Origin: Phaeoceros laevis
Taxonomy: Eukaryota; Anthocerotophyta; Anthocerotopsida; Notothyladales
Length of the DNA: 64,000 bases
Assembly: GCA_049999765.1 (NCBI GenBank)
Contig: JBNGIQ010009496.1
Location: forward strand, 610,608-674,607
Reading direction: 5' to 3'
Part shown: positions 46,837-61,372 of the stretch, in pieces
Position numbering within the stretch: the first letter of the stretch is position 1
Layout of the letters: each line of letters opens with the position of its first letter
Notes under the pieces: model-generated
Databases searched by the model: none
What the model was told of the DNA's origin: nothing
The model's input: the letters and a program-made list of their open reading frames with translations, nothing else
Made by a program: the position numbers and the translations under genes

Positions 46837-47610
46837 TCAAGCGTCCACGACAGTGTCCTCAGCTCCATCAGGCAATTTGTAATCCTTGGGAGTGGCTCCG
46901 ATTGGGCTTGCCAAACTGGGACGCAGAAAGTAGCTGTGCATCTCCCTTGTCACTTTCGCGGTGAGGATTCTGGACAGCACAGTGTTCCAAGAGTTCCTTT
47001 CTGCCTTCGCAAGGTGCTTGAAGACTCCCAGATGTGGCTCTGCCTTTATCGCCACCAGCATGTAGTGAATGTTGTCCTCGTGCTGCTTGATAAGTGCGAG
47101 AGCAACAGAGTTGCTCAGGCTGCCTCCCTCTCCAACAGACTCAACTGCTAAAGTGGACTCGCGGGGACGAAGGCGAACCATCTCTAACATAGCAGCCGCT
47201 TGCTTTGGGGACACAACGTCGTTCTTGGCTGCCAGCTGGCACTTCACAAATTCCTGCAGTTTCTCCCACTCGTCCACAGGCACCACAGTCTCTGCAATGA
47301 CCAAAGTCTTGAACTCCAAGCTGGACTGATCATTGATCTTCTGAAGCAGGGCCATATCCTCTTCACTTAGGAGATGCGAATTGGTGGTATCCACAAATAA
47401 GCCTTGCAGCGGAGAAGAGGTTGCCACCAATTCCCGAACAGCCTTGACTTGTTGCAAAGCCGGTATAGTCCCAATCAAAGTCAGGGGAACCGCTGCCAGG
47501 ATCAACACAATCGTGCACGCGAGGCACATCACCAACATCGCTGTAACGCTCCCTGCCAACCTATCGAAGGTTGTCCGCGAGCTAGAGTAGGAAAGCGGAA
47601 CTTGACTCAT
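46837..47610 (-). CDS. Single-exon membrane protein of unknown function, 257 aa
   Basis: An intronless frame from ATG 47610 (MSQVPLSYSSSRTTFDRLAG) with one strongly hydrophobic segment near residues 22-50 (VTAMLVMCLACTIVLILAAV). A soluble, helix-rich remainder follows, with motifs such as LSEEDMALLQKINDQSSLEF and NSVALALIKQHEDNIHYMLV. It looks like a tail facing one side of a membrane after a signal-anchor. Codon use resembles neighbouring genes and the frame is uninterrupted, so I consider it real. No family recognised. It lies head-to-head with the plus-strand ORFs from 47862. Confidence 0.65.
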   Translation of the reverse strand: MSQVPLSYSSSRTTFDRLAGSVTAMLVMCLACTIVLILAAVPLTLIGTIPALQQVKAVRELVATSSPLQGLFVDTTNSHLLSEEDMALLQKINDQSSLEFKTLVIAETVVPVDEWEKLQEFVKCQLAAKNDVVSPKQAAAMLEMVRLRPRESTLAVESVGEGGSLSNSVALALIKQHEDNIHYMLVAIKAEPHLGVFKHLAKAERNSWNTVLSRILTAKVTREMHSYFLRPSLASPIGATPKDYKLPDGAEDTVVDA

Positions 47611-47861
47611 CTTGCCAGAGCTCTGCACGCTGGAATACCACTAGACAAATTCTGCTCAGGAAGGCTGAGTCCCCAAATTGGTCAGAACAAAAACCGCAGC
47701 CATCTTGCCCGCCTTGTGACATCTTACATCAGCAGCTCGACCTCATTCACACGGAATAGATGCACCGCAACCAGCTGGTGCCTACGCCAACGTCATCAAA
47801 GGATCGCAAACAGCGCTAGCATTGCATAAATTAAAGCGCGGCTATCCAATTCTGAGAGACC

Positions 47862-48508
47862 ATGACGGACGGCGAACAAGACTACTATCCTAGACTTTGC
47901 GGACTTTCAAACCCCTGGCAGACAGCATACCAGTCCTCACAGGATCTCATCGTACAAAAAAGCGCAAGATCAACAAGGACAAACAAACAAGGAAGAAGGA
48001 CATCTTGTAGCCAAGAGGAAAAGGAAGCAGAAAAATCAGGCCCTGCAAACCGCCACCAGGCAGGCGATTGCTAAGCCAGCACGATCCAACCAGAAAATTG
48101 ACCTCCAAGGCATTCCCGGAGCTAAGAGGCCCCCAACAAGCAAGAGAGCACCAGGGGAGCAGGAAACCCTTTGTCTCCTACCTGAGGCAGCAATTTTCTG
48201 CAACAATTCACACGAATTACGCACCAGCTGTCAAGGAGCTACCAGCTCCCCCTCAACTCGAAGTACCTGCATCCATCAAGAAACAACACTTGAGGCCAAG
48301 CATGATGCCGGCTGAAGAATTTCAACAGCTTGAGAGTTGGCTCACAGGCTCTTCACAGAGGGGCGCAAGCGCGGAAGTGAGAGAAGGGGGCATCGGCGTG
48401 ACGTACCAGCGAGCGCACAAGAGCAGGATCCGGCGCGAGCTCGGGAAGCAAGTGCACAGAGCTGCTCTCGAAGGCAAGGTTCCTGAAGTCACTTGGAGCA
48501 CTTTATGA
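47862..48508 (+). CDS. Small basic protein ORFs, probably one gene (frame changes)
   Basis: Starts at ATG 47862 (MTDGEQDYYPRLCGLSNPWQ). Coding-like sequence then appears in another frame (VAKRKRKQKNQALQTATRQA). A third frame carries FVSYLRQQFSATIHTNYAPA and MMPAEEFQQLESWLTGSSQR and ends at 48508. Together they suggest a basic protein of roughly 200 residues interrupted by indels or by an intron I cannot place. No domain recognised. The 250-bp interval to 47610 would be a shared divergent promoter. Confidence 0.4.
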
Positions 48509-49107
48509 AGGGGGCAGCTGTGTAAGTTACCCAGTTCGCCTCGAGGAAATGACGTTCTCGGTGCTTTACCGTTCTGAAAGGGCCCGACCTTCTATCTCGA
48601 GGGTTGCCGAGATCAATTATTAAAATCGGAGATGGGTGCCGCACTGCAGATCAGTGAAAGTTGCCTTGTTCAGCAACGGCGAGTTATCCAGCAGAGAGCG
48701 GTCTGTTGACTGAATTCCCACAACAAGAAGAAGTTTCTATTACCGGAGAAGTTTCTATTATCAGAAGACAACTCTAGATGAGCCTGAAATAAATACCTGA
48801 AGGTACCTAAGCTAGTTACAAGTGAGAAGCGCCGTGGTGTAAGTGCACGCCTCCGGGAAGAGTTTTTTGCTGCCTCACGCAGACGTCTCTCTACCTTGTT
48901 TCTGCGTACAAATACATCCTTCTTTGTGCCCTCGCCAGTTCTCCCTGCCTATCACGGTGTATCACCTACTGCAGCTGGACAAGGGTGCAAAATGGAAGGC
49001 TATCATCTGAGTGACATCCTGGGAGGGTATACCTGTGCTTGATATTCAAGGCACAGAATCCTCGGACCCTCTTTCGTTGAAAATCTGTACATCCCCTTTT
49101 TGACAAT
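48509..49107. other. Convergent 3' region before UGE gene
   Basis: No recognisable gene. A short direct repeat (AGAAGTTTCTATTA around 48730-48765) is present. Confidence 0.5.
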
Positions 49108-51420
<2,313 letters not shown>

Positions 51421-53299
51421 GGTGGGAGGAAGGCGCTAAAAACCCGGGCTTGCTACAGATCTGCAGCAGGATTCAACCCTAACCCCTCCCCTGCGATCTG
51501 CGCGTCCAAGAAGTGAAGGATCCTAGTCTACCTCCGGCATTGCAACTGCTCCGCCAACCTGCAAATCCTGGCGCACATCCGGTGCTGCTGCGACTCGGGA
51601 GCGTCCGCCTCAAACTCAGGCCACAGATGCTCGGCCTGGGCCATGGCGCCAAGAAGGCCGGGACTGGACCACCGCAGCGGCATGAACAGAGGCAGGCAGA
51701 TCCAGGTAGCGCATCGCCTTGCAACGCAAGTAGCTGGAAGAGGGACCGGTGGGACCGCCACCGAACCGGCTCGACCAGCAGGAGCGCGATGACCTCCACA
51801 AAGCGGTCAGGAGGGCGCGGCGTGGCGCACGACGCGGCCAACGCAGGGCTGTCTTGAGCCCGGCTGGGCTCTCCTCTGTCACACGGGTCCTCAACGTGCT
51901 CGGTACCACATAAACAGCGTTACTTTTCCGCGCAATCAAGGGGACCTCCTTATCTGGGATCCTGGACAAAGCCTCTTGAGGTTTCACGTGGTGTTGGCAT
52001 CAGCTATACGGACCCGCCGAACTGCTCCTACCCGCCGACAATCACCTGACTGCACTTTTCTCGCGCGACTCATGTATATGATGAGAAATGGAAATTGTGT
52101 TGAAATATGTACACAAGTTTTTCCTCCCGGAGGGGTCAGATGATTGCTTGCCAGTGCTTCAGACATTAGCGAGGGTTTTGCAGAGGAAGGACCTCTCTGT
52201 AGTGGCATTCGATGCTGTTCATTTGACTCGATACTAGCTTAGACTGGGTTGGATCTGATCAGGCGCTACGTCCGCAGAAGAAATTGTTTTTCCTACTTGG
52301 GATCTTTGGCTGGATCCGACTGCAACACCGGCCAAGAACTTGGTGCGACCTCTCAATGGGCTGGCGCTACCATGAGACCGTAGCAAGTGATGGAGACAAC
52401 TCCAAGGTGCCTCCTGCTTTCATGCGGCTCGCGGAATCTCTCGTTGTTTGGAGAAGCCACATACTTTTCAGTGTGCCCGGGAGGTCTGTGCAAAGACTCT
52501 GGTCAGTCCCAACTCACCTTAGCCTTAGGTCATCATGGCATTTCACGCCGCCAGCAGGAACAACTTCCTTTGGCAGGAGGTAGTTTGTCTATAATGTGCC
52601 AGCCAGATTGCGTTAAGGGTTACAGCAACGGTTCAAGACAAGCTTGCCGGTTCATTGGTAGCTGCTGAAGAAGGGAGTCTAGATCTGTCTTTGCAGGTGA
52701 CCACGCACTGGTCGTCTGTTTTGACATATTTCTTGCTCATTTCACGGACACCGGGTTTCTGACTGCTTGCTTTGGTTGCTTGCAAGGAGTGGCGGTAGTG
52801 AGGGAATTGGTCGTCTGTTTTGACATATTTCTTGCTCATTTCACGGACACCGGGTTTCTGACTGCTTGCTTTGGTTGCTTGCAAGTAGTGGCGGTGGTGA
52901 GGGAATTGTTCCAACTGTTTCTACCAGGCGTAGGCTAGACCTCGTGGACAACAAGTTTGTGCCCTACTGGTTGCGGACTGTCTCACCGTTGTATGTTTGG
53001 GCCAATCGCTGAGGTAATTAATGTTCTTTCCAGAACGTGCTTCAAATGAGACATATATGTATTGATCAATGGTTCCCTGCTTGCAATCTCTGCAGCAGAG
53101 CCCAATGCTGGCAACTCACACAACCAGAATGCTGACTTTTGACTCGAACACTTTTCAGCAAGATGGCACTTGAGACAACATAAAACTCGCAACATTGCTT
53201 AGGAACCAACATATGAAGGACTCGGGTACAATCGTCATGCCAAACAAGTCAGGGTGCAACCCTGAGCAATTTATCGTAACGTTCTGCTGCAATCCAGCT
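51421..53299. other. Upstream region of UGE and repeat-containing spacer
   Basis: 51480-51990 is GC-rich with overlapping ORFs on both strands but no family motif. 52709-52906 holds a 99-bp tandem duplication. No gene is assigned. Confidence 0.5.
52709..52906 (-). repeat. 99-bp tandem duplication, open as a 33-residue repeat
   Basis: 52709-52807 is repeated at 52808-52906 with few changes. On the minus strand the unit keeps one frame open (FPH-x-R-H, then LQATKASSQKPGVREMSKKY and VKTDDQ). No ATG or known domain is associated. Confidence 0.85.
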
Positions 53300-54435
53300 C
53301 TACCTCAGAAGTTATCAACACCGTCTAGTAACTGGCCAGCTCCGATTTCCAGGCCAAGCTTTTCTTGAGGATAATCCACCTACATGTAAATCGCACTGCG
53401 AGTGGCCAGCATGATCCGCTGCAATTCCACAACCTTGTCCTCATCCCTCGTACGTTGTACTTCACGCAACTGCATTTCGACCAACTCCAGCGATTTTGAA
53501 GGTGCTGCAGTCTCTGGGAAACATACTCCAATGTCAATGTGCTTCTCCTCATACAGGAGTGCTCAATCCTAGTTCGAAACCGCAAATCAGAATTGTTTTT
53601 GCATATTCTTCCATAAGAGGAGCATCCCCATGTGCCAGTGCTCTCCACAACTCCTTAGAACGTATGACCACACAGACCCTTGGGATGCCCAACCTCAGTG
53701 AGAAGAACCATGTAGTTGGTGCTGCTGTCCAGCTTGCTCACACTGATCACTCCCTCGACAAAGTAGTGCAGACCGTTCTCAGATACAGAACAGAAGTGTC
53801 ATGTGCCACGAGACTACCAAAGAAGACTGCCGCCTTGAAGACTGCCGCCTTGTTCGTACGCTTGGGAGCACACACCAGTAGCAGGGTTTAAGACAGGCCA
53901 TCTTAGTCCACTTGCAGCTCCCCGTTAACCGGCACAGCCTCCTTGAACACCCTCGGCAGCGGAGGAGGAGGCAGCTCCCTGTATTGCCCGGTCACCGGAT
54001 TTGCCACTGGCACCTCGATCTGCTTGCCGTAGAATGCCCACATGCATACCAGGCCCTTGTGGGATGACCATCCAAGCGGGAGAGCCGGTCCGGTGCCGAT
54101 GAAACGCCGAAGAGGTGGCAAATTTCGCACTCGCCCTGCCTTCACATCTATCCCACTGAATACCGACTGATGTGGGCAGGGAGGATGAACCTTCCTTCCA
54201 CGGGTGGACGTAGGCCGCAAATCTGCCAGAAGCTCGTTGATGACACTATACCCTGCCATCTGAGACATACCAAGCCGGCCCTTATGGCATCGTCTCGGGA
54301 AAGCGCTGCCAAAATCCTCTCCTGGATCTCCAGGGGCAGCCTGCTAAATCCTCCCCCCAGTCCGCCGCGTCTTCTTGCAGGGATGGATGACTTCTGTGAT
54401 TTTCCCACTCGGGTTACCCATGGCATTGGGCACAA
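53300..54435 (-). pseudogene. F-box/kelch-type protein, frameshifted
   Basis: F-box proteins recruit substrates to SCF ubiquitin ligases. The minus strand opens with an F-box (FSRLPLEIQERILAALSRDD, then AIRAGLVCLRWQGIVSSTSF). A frame change near 54165 leads into a kelch-like blade (VRNLPPLRRFIGTGPALPLG, later NPVTGQYRELPPPPLPRVFK). Further pieces lie in other frames: NGLHYFVEGVISVSKLDSST and NYMVLLTEVG; then RVCVVIRSKELWRALAHGDA; then EEKHIDIGVCFPETAAPSKS and a helix ending RIMLATRSAIYM-stop near 53390. The order matches a typical F-box/kelch gene, but at least three frame changes without convincing introns are needed. A tandem 15-bp repeat (about 53825-53855) is also present. Most likely a pseudogene; introns or sequence errors could explain part. 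Confidence 0.6.
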
Positions 54436-55433
54436 TCAATAAACCATGGACAGATCTTGTGAAACTGCCAACTGGCGCCTCATCCATGTCGGATGCGGAG
54501 GTGGAGACCCTGAAAGAGTCTCCTTAGCAGTACTCTTGCCCCACGGATGCCCTCTCTATGCTTCCATGGAACGGAGCTTGAAAAGGGAAGTCAGTCGGTG
54601 AATCCCAGCCTTGGATATGGCCCAAGGTTGTGGTAAGGTCCCTGGAAGACCACTAGGAGGGGTGCACCGCCGATAGGTGCCGTATCTCGGATACAGAAAC
54701 GCACGCAAACAGATCTCTCTCTCTTCTTCCCCATTGCCGACCTCAAGAGAATACCCCCCCAAGGAAAGCACCCCAACAACATTCTCGAAGTCGGAGGAAT
54801 GACTACGTGCTGCAAGCTGAAAGAAGCCAAGAAAACAAGACAAGGGCAACCCGGCGTGACATGCCCATCAAAGTCGATTGATAGATAGATGTGTGATAAA
54901 TTTCGAGTGTAACATATACGCCTGAGGCGAGATGGAGTCGAATCAGTCGATTGAGCAGCAATGAGAAGTTTTTAAAATATTTTTGAAATAGACTAGACCA
55001 TAATAGTACCTTCCTTCCCATAAATCATACATCTAAATCTCAAGTTCTCAAGGACATTATGCAAGTGCGTACTAGATAGATAGAGATAGATTAATTTCGA
55101 GCAAATATCNNNNNNNNNNNNNNNNNNNNNNNNNNNNNNNNNNNNNNNNNNNNNNNNNNNNNNNNNNNNNNNNNNNNNNNNNNNNNNNNNNNNNNNNNNN
55201 NNNNNNNNNGTGTGGAAATTACTTCATGACATCATGCATAGTGGTGCCATATGTGTGAAGTGTTTCATCTCGGAACGTGCACGTATCCACATGTATGCCA
55301 AAATTGTATATAAGTACATGCCTCATGCATACGTATGAAAGGTATGCACTATGTGGGCATTAACTTACTGAAAAAACACAGTTCAGAAATGGAAATGGCC
55401 ACTTTAGGTGCATCACATCCCATACAAACTATT

Positions 55434-55609
55434 GTTTATCCCTATTTTTCCATCATTTATTCTTACTTTTCCATGAGTCAATACGGGAATTTAGCTAGCT
55501 TGATGTGTAGTATATTGTCGAGTTTATCCCTATTTTTCCATCATTTATTCTTACTTTTCCATGAGTCAATATGGGCATTTAGCTAGCTTGATGTGTAGTA
55601 TATTGTCGA
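55434..55609. repeat. 88-bp tandem duplication (two mismatches)
   Basis: 55434-55521 and 55522-55609 differ at two positions. Confidence 0.93.
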
Positions 55610-57181
55610 GTTTGGACGAAAGTTTACTGCCTGGTAGACTACTTTTACTTGTACTTTCCCGTTTCATATAGCCTAAAGACATATGTCTATGGGAGCTTAG
55701 TATCCCCTCTATTGTACTTCCCCACTTATATTGTCTATTCTCATTATATAAATTTTTGTGCTAAAATATGCTACCTTTCAAAAATGAATATGCTTATTTT
55801 TAAAAAATTTAAACATATGTATAAAAATGCTTTAGCACTTGCATACATGATGATGATGATTTTTTATTACTTTAACCATACCACTCATCACCNNNNNNNN
55901 NNNNNNNNNNNNNNNNNNNNNNNNNNNNNNNNNNNNNNNNNNNNNNNNNNNNNNNNNNNNNNNNNNNNNNNNNNNNNNNNNNNNNNNNNNNNCCACTCAT
56001 CACCATATATGCATAAGGTATAAGGTCGGGTTATGCTTTTATGTTCAAATATGGGTACTCTTAATTAATGCTTTCAAGTTAGACAACAACTCATGTGCCG
56101 GACATCCAGCCCTCGCTAGGTGATTTCAAGGTGTGTAAGAATGCTCTTTGATATTGCAAACATGCTCATTATAATCGGCACTTAACGAATTTCAATAAAA
56201 AATACTAGTAGACCTGTTGCCTAAATAAATCATTGCTACAAAGATTGACTTGTTCAAAAAATGATGCTTCACTTAATAATTAATCATGATTGAGTTCCAT
56301 ATTTTGAAAAGAGTGTTATACATGACATGAATAGAAATTTACATGTAATTTGCTTCTTTTTTTTTGATAAAGACTTGTAAACTAGTAATTTCTACAAAGT
56401 GATTTTAACCAACATTTTTCAAATTTTTTAATGCATAGTTTTCATGAAAAAGCGGGTTTTTCTTCTATACATGCTTGGTTGTCCGGCACTATTGGTTGCA
56501 CCAAACGGTAACCGGAATTGGTTAGTGGGACATTGCAGACCTTGTTATAACACCGATGTCCGATGAATGTGTGCTATGTACCAAAATGCACGCGTTGAGA
56601 AGGCAATTCCAACGACGTGCAGCACGCCTGAAACAGATGAGTATATCTCAAAAGGCATGCTTGGACAGTAGATTTTAGTGCTGCTAAAGTTTGGGCGCAT
56701 GGGTTCAAGCAAACATCACATTTTCCTTCTACAGCCCTTCGAAAAAATCAAACAAGCCAGTTAGGCAGGTGTGCATACGCCTGCCTAGCATCATGACTTG
56801 GCCGAACCCTAAAACCAACCGGTACTTGCCGGTGATTCGGTAGGGCTGCTTTTGTGGGTATCCGGGCTGCACACGGGATGTATGCCGAGTACAGTTGGCA
56901 GGTAACCACCATAGTGACCACACACCCTGTACACCCTTATTGCAAAAATTGGGCAGGCTGTATAATTTTTTTTTCATATATTTTTTTGCATCGGAAGGTG
57001 TATTAGTAAATCCTTACAAACAAATATACGTAAATACTTGAATGGAACTTCACATAATTTTTTTTTCCATGAAAGTATACCTTCAAAGGCTCACTATGAG
57101 GGGCATGGTCCATCTACGGTTAATAAGTCGACTATGGAGTTTGATGTACATGTGAAGTCAAACCGATACTCAATCCGACAG

Positions 57182-57235
57182 TCGCGATTGACCCTGTAGC
57201 GATTGACCTCGCGATTGACCCTGTAGCGATTGACC
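57182..57235. repeat. 27-bp tandem duplication
   Basis: Unit TCGCGATTGACCCTGTAGCG plus ATTGACC occurs twice in direct succession, and itself contains GCGATTGACC twice. Confidence 0.9.
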
Positions 57236-57929
57236 TCCTCGCCATTGGCTTTCGTAGTATCCTTGGACCTGAGACTTGGATTTGGTGTGAACCCCCCTTT
57301 ACTATGAAAAGGCATCGTGTATAGATGGTATTCGTGTACGTGACGTGCGGCCAGCGCAGTGTATTGGCTTTCACGTATATGTATTTGTGTACGTGACATG
57401 GGCCAGTGCTGTACATTGGCTTTCACGTACACATCTTCGTGTACGTAAGAAGACATGTACGTGACTCGTGCCAGGGCTGGTCTAGGGCATACTGGGAGGC
57501 GGAAATGCCTCGTTTCCAGCTCAACCAACTCGAGCATCAACAAACACTGAAGTACTGTATTGCGAAATGAACGTCATTTACCACAGCGCCGCAATATTTG
57601 GGCAATCAATGGACAACATTGTTGTCCAAAGCCAGCTTCCAAAGCCAGCTTTCACATAAGCTATTCTTAAGGAGTTCCAGGCCATCGCAAATAATTATGA
57701 CTTCATGCCATGATAAATTGAACAACTCGCTTGTGTACATGAATGAATGAATGAATACATTTAAACCATTCTGAGCCTCGCACCAAAAGCTTCAATGATA
57801 TATAAATTTATAGGAGTCCTTTTTTTTTTAGTGAATTAAGGTGCTTTTTCATATTAGACACAAATTTGTATACATTTACACTTTATATCCTAATGTGCCT
57901 ATCATTTTCCTTTCTTACCATGTCCGCTA

Positions 57930-58365
57930 TGCCCAAGCTATTTGAATCTTAATTGCACTCAAAACTTGAGCCTTCGCGGCGTTATCGGTTGCACCCGAGG
58001 CCAAGTAATCAGCTGCCAACCCGCCGAGCCAATGCGCGAGCAGCACAGCTCGTGAGCCAGGATGCACGAGCCCCGCTTCAAGGGCCCCATCCCAGCCAGT
58101 CTTCGCCAAACTCGCCGCTAGTCGCCAGCACGCCGCCCGAACGCCAGCCATCGATGGCACAGCCGCAGTTGCGTGGGCTTCTGCCTCAAGGGGCACACGC
58201 TCGGCAAGGTGGCAGCCCGCCACGTGGCCCCATGCTTGCCGGGCCCGCAAGGGGGGGTGGACAAGAGGGGGCTGCTGGTGGCCAGGGTTCGGAATCGAAC
58301 CCCCATCTGCCCGATGGCAGGGCTCGCGCCCTACCATCGGGGTATCCTTCGCGGGATATAGCTAA
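57930..58365 (-). repeat. GC-rich island with tRNA-like head, possible SINE-type element
   Basis: A sharply bounded GC-rich segment inside AT-rich DNA. On the minus strand its 5' part has a perfect RNA polymerase III B box (GGTTCGATTCC, 58291-58301) and an upstream GGTAGGGCGCGAGC that could serve as an A box. A 14-bp stem (58310-58341, loop GCGA) and a 7-bp stem (58285-58302) are present. The CTGCCAT loop recalls tRNA-Gly(GCC), but no complete cloverleaf can be drawn. The rest of the island has a 136-aa minus-strand ORF without recognisable domain. A tRNA-derived retroposon or decayed tRNA is the simplest reading. Confidence 0.4.
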
Positions 58366-61300
58366 CTATTAATCCATTATTTTTTTTTAGCGACATTGGC
58401 ACTTTATAGAGCGAAAAACTTAATACATATAACTATTAATCCATTGTCATTATTCTTACTTCGACATTGGAGAACCAGGAGTAATATTCGTCTGAAAATC
58501 GACCTGAATTTTGGAGCATACGTACTGAAACATTGTCTGTTCATTTGAATTTAAAAAACCGCTTTAAACCTTGGAGCATTATGTATAGACATATGATTCA
58601 TATAGAGTGGGCACAATGCACGCATGCATTGTTGGATGTATATTTCCCTCACAATCACAGCACGTATTATCCCATACGGCATGCATTGCTAAGCTGTCAT
58701 CATATAAGGACCTCGTCGGTGGTTTGGATATCAATGCCATTTTGTAGAACAAGTAAAAAATCCCGATCGTTGGAGACCTATTGCCACTGGGGTATTACTC
58801 AATGTCAATGTTCGTGCGATCTCTTTTAAGGGTATAGTAAAATTACAAAGGTTGGGGATGTATGACACTATTGACATAATGGTGGCTAAAATAGCACGTG
58901 CCTCGAAATTCATCACTATTGCCAGGTGGGCTGCGCATCCAACACAATATTAATGTCTTATCGCGAAAGGTTTTCTATAACGAGGCCATGATTTTTTGTT
59001 ATTAGTTAGCAAGCGTCTAGGTCTGAGCTCACGCGAAATGGGCCTAATGTGATCAGATTTGGGAGTTCACACCAAATCAAGGTCCCAAGTTCCAAGATTG
59101 TGTTGCGGGACCTCGTTGCAAGATCTCAAATGACCACGTAAATTATGATGTATGCCACGTATACACATGGCAACCTACTGTCCTTCAAATTGTGCAACCT
59201 GAGTTTGCACACACGAATTGAGCTCGAGATCCCTTCACAACTACCATTCGAAAGTATCCCCTCAGTGTTGATCACATGTATATAATTAATACACTCACAT
59301 AAAAGAGAGAGTATATCGGGAAAGTATATCACAAAGTCACTTTGACATGCCTCGACTTGAATTAGATGTGAAAGAAAGCCACACCAATAATCATCACACG
59401 GTCGCGAGTGGCCTTCACGGCTTTGGTCACTACTGGATCTAGCATTTGGGTTTAATGTTAGTCTCTCACCGACGAGGAAATAAGTCATGAACGAAATAAG
59501 TCGTAAACGGATAAGACACTCTAGTTTTAGGATTGTCGATCGTGTACTTTTTTGCGCCGCGTGGGTAGGCTATGGCGCGCTAGGAACGCCAATCCTTCTT
59601 AAAAACTGATAGAGGTTGTGGTTGTTTGTCCGAAGTAAAAATGGTGAAAATTACTGAATCAAGTCTAATAGAACAAAGGACACACTAGAGGGCCCAGAGC
59701 GAGCTATGAAGGGCCCAGAGCAAGCTATGATGGTTGTCTAGTTTGCAGGATCGCATCATGTGGAGGGTGAAACCTCAAGCGTTACTGAGGCTTGGACGGG
59801 AGGTCTGTAGCTAGGCATTTGCACCACAAATGAGGAAATCTACCTCGGTGCATTTAATCCGGCGTTCAAGGATGTCCAAACGCTAGCTTCTTTTGGAAGT
59901 GGCTTGGAATGCCCACAAGGATAAAGTTGGAGACAAAGACTTTTGCCTCAAATACTATTTAGCTGCAGGAGGTGACAGCAAACATAGTAGGTACTACATC
60001 AGACAGGACCCTAATCCGAGGGCAAGGCCGTTGTGGCGGAATGAGTAGTTTTCACTCATCAGTACAGTAAACCGCTTGAAGACTAGGTAGCACTTCGCGC
60101 AAAGCACCCGGCGGGAGCCTATTCACGGTACAAGGTGCACAATTTACAGGTTGACGTTTACTCATTCATTTTGGGCAAGCAAAAGCGAAAGCAAAAACTA
60201 ACCCAGCATCTTCGTTCTCTTCATCATCCAAGTCTTGGAGGTCATCATCTGACGAGCTTTCCTTCTTTGCCGGCTTGCCTTCATCGCATTGTGGATTGTT
60301 GAAACTATAGCGTCCTTTCATACTTTTTGCAGCTCTGAATCCGATGTGTTCTTCAAAGCACTTTTTTCACTATCTTTAACTGTGTTCTCATTTTGTCATT
60401 GTCATGATACTCCTATATGGCCCTCATATGCTTCATGTACTCCTGAGTGTGCAAGATATTCAATTTAGGACTGCTGGCACGACTGCAGGACCCAAGAGGT
60501 GATGGACATCCTCGATCAGGAGTTCAGAGACCATGAATGTATGCAACAAATCAAAAACACCAACCGCCGTAATCGGAGATCCCAGCCAGGAATGGAGCCA
60601 AGCTCCTCACCACCTGGTCTTAGGGGCTCCGCAGACTCCTATCCGGTCTCTTGCATCAAGTCTAAACATCCAAAATACTGGGGGCCAGCAGCATGGAGCA
60701 GCATCTCGAGCCTCTACTCCACACTGGGCACAAATACGGCAGCACCTGGGGATGGAGAGCTCCAAACTTCTACTCCATAGAAGACTAGGCACAAACTGAC
60801 CATGAATTAAGAGAGAAGGGTGAACATATAGTGTAAGGGTGGGCCCCCTCACCCTAACCTTAGAAATTTTCCTTTCATTGGTCAGTCAAATTTCTTCAGT
60901 TCGCCTACGATAATCAAGCACTGACCTCCTATCACCGCAGTCATGGATGAAGCATACCAGGTTTTGCTATCCAAAGATGGCAGACGTCTCTTCATGCATG
61001 AATTTGTTTGCTCAAATAATAATATTACATTGAAATGGCTGACTTGCAGGACAAAGGAATGGGCCACCGGGGAGGTCCACAACCAGCTATAGGGAGAGGA
61101 GCCTCTTTTCCTTAACCACTTCCTCTGGAGCGAGGATTATGGCTGTCACATTGTGAGTACAGAACCAGCCCAATAGGCCATCACCTTTGCAGCACAGATT
61201 GGGGTGCGAGAAGCTAACATTTAGTCACAACTGCAGATGATCAAGACCTAAGGGTCAACAGATATAGACTTGTCTTCGTTTCAATCTTCTTTGCACGCAG

Positions 61301-61372
61301 CAATGTTGCTAACCCTCGGCTAATGTAGCTTGGCGCGAAGAGGCTAAAGCTCAGGCGGAGGCAATAGGCCAG
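58366..61372. other. Spacer upstream of the plus-strand copia element
   Basis: Short duplications (AACTATTAATCCATT at about 58366 and 58431; GGGCCCAGAGC twice near 59690-59710). A minus-strand acidic stretch near 60200-60265 (ESSSDDDLQDLDDEENEDAG) could be an isolated exon remnant. No gene assigned. Confidence 0.5.

Larger units (their letters stand above)
54436..57929. other. AT-rich spacer with gaps and tandem duplications
   Basis: Gaps at 55110-55209 and 55893-55992; the latter has the 12-mer CCACTCATCACC on both sides. Contains an 88-bp tandem duplication (55434-55609), a 27-bp duplication (57182-57235) and imperfect repeats with GTACGTGAC around 57330-57480. No gene recognised. Confidence 0.6.

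Noticed and set aside
57160-57480. Repeated GCGATTGACC and GTACGTGAC units, checked as a CRISPR-like array
   Set aside because: No regular spacers, the units are adjacent tandem copies, and the genome is eukaryotic.
60930-61080. Possible J-domain-like exon (MDEAYQVLLSKDGRRLF)
   Set aside because: Too short, without the HPD motif or neighbouring exons.
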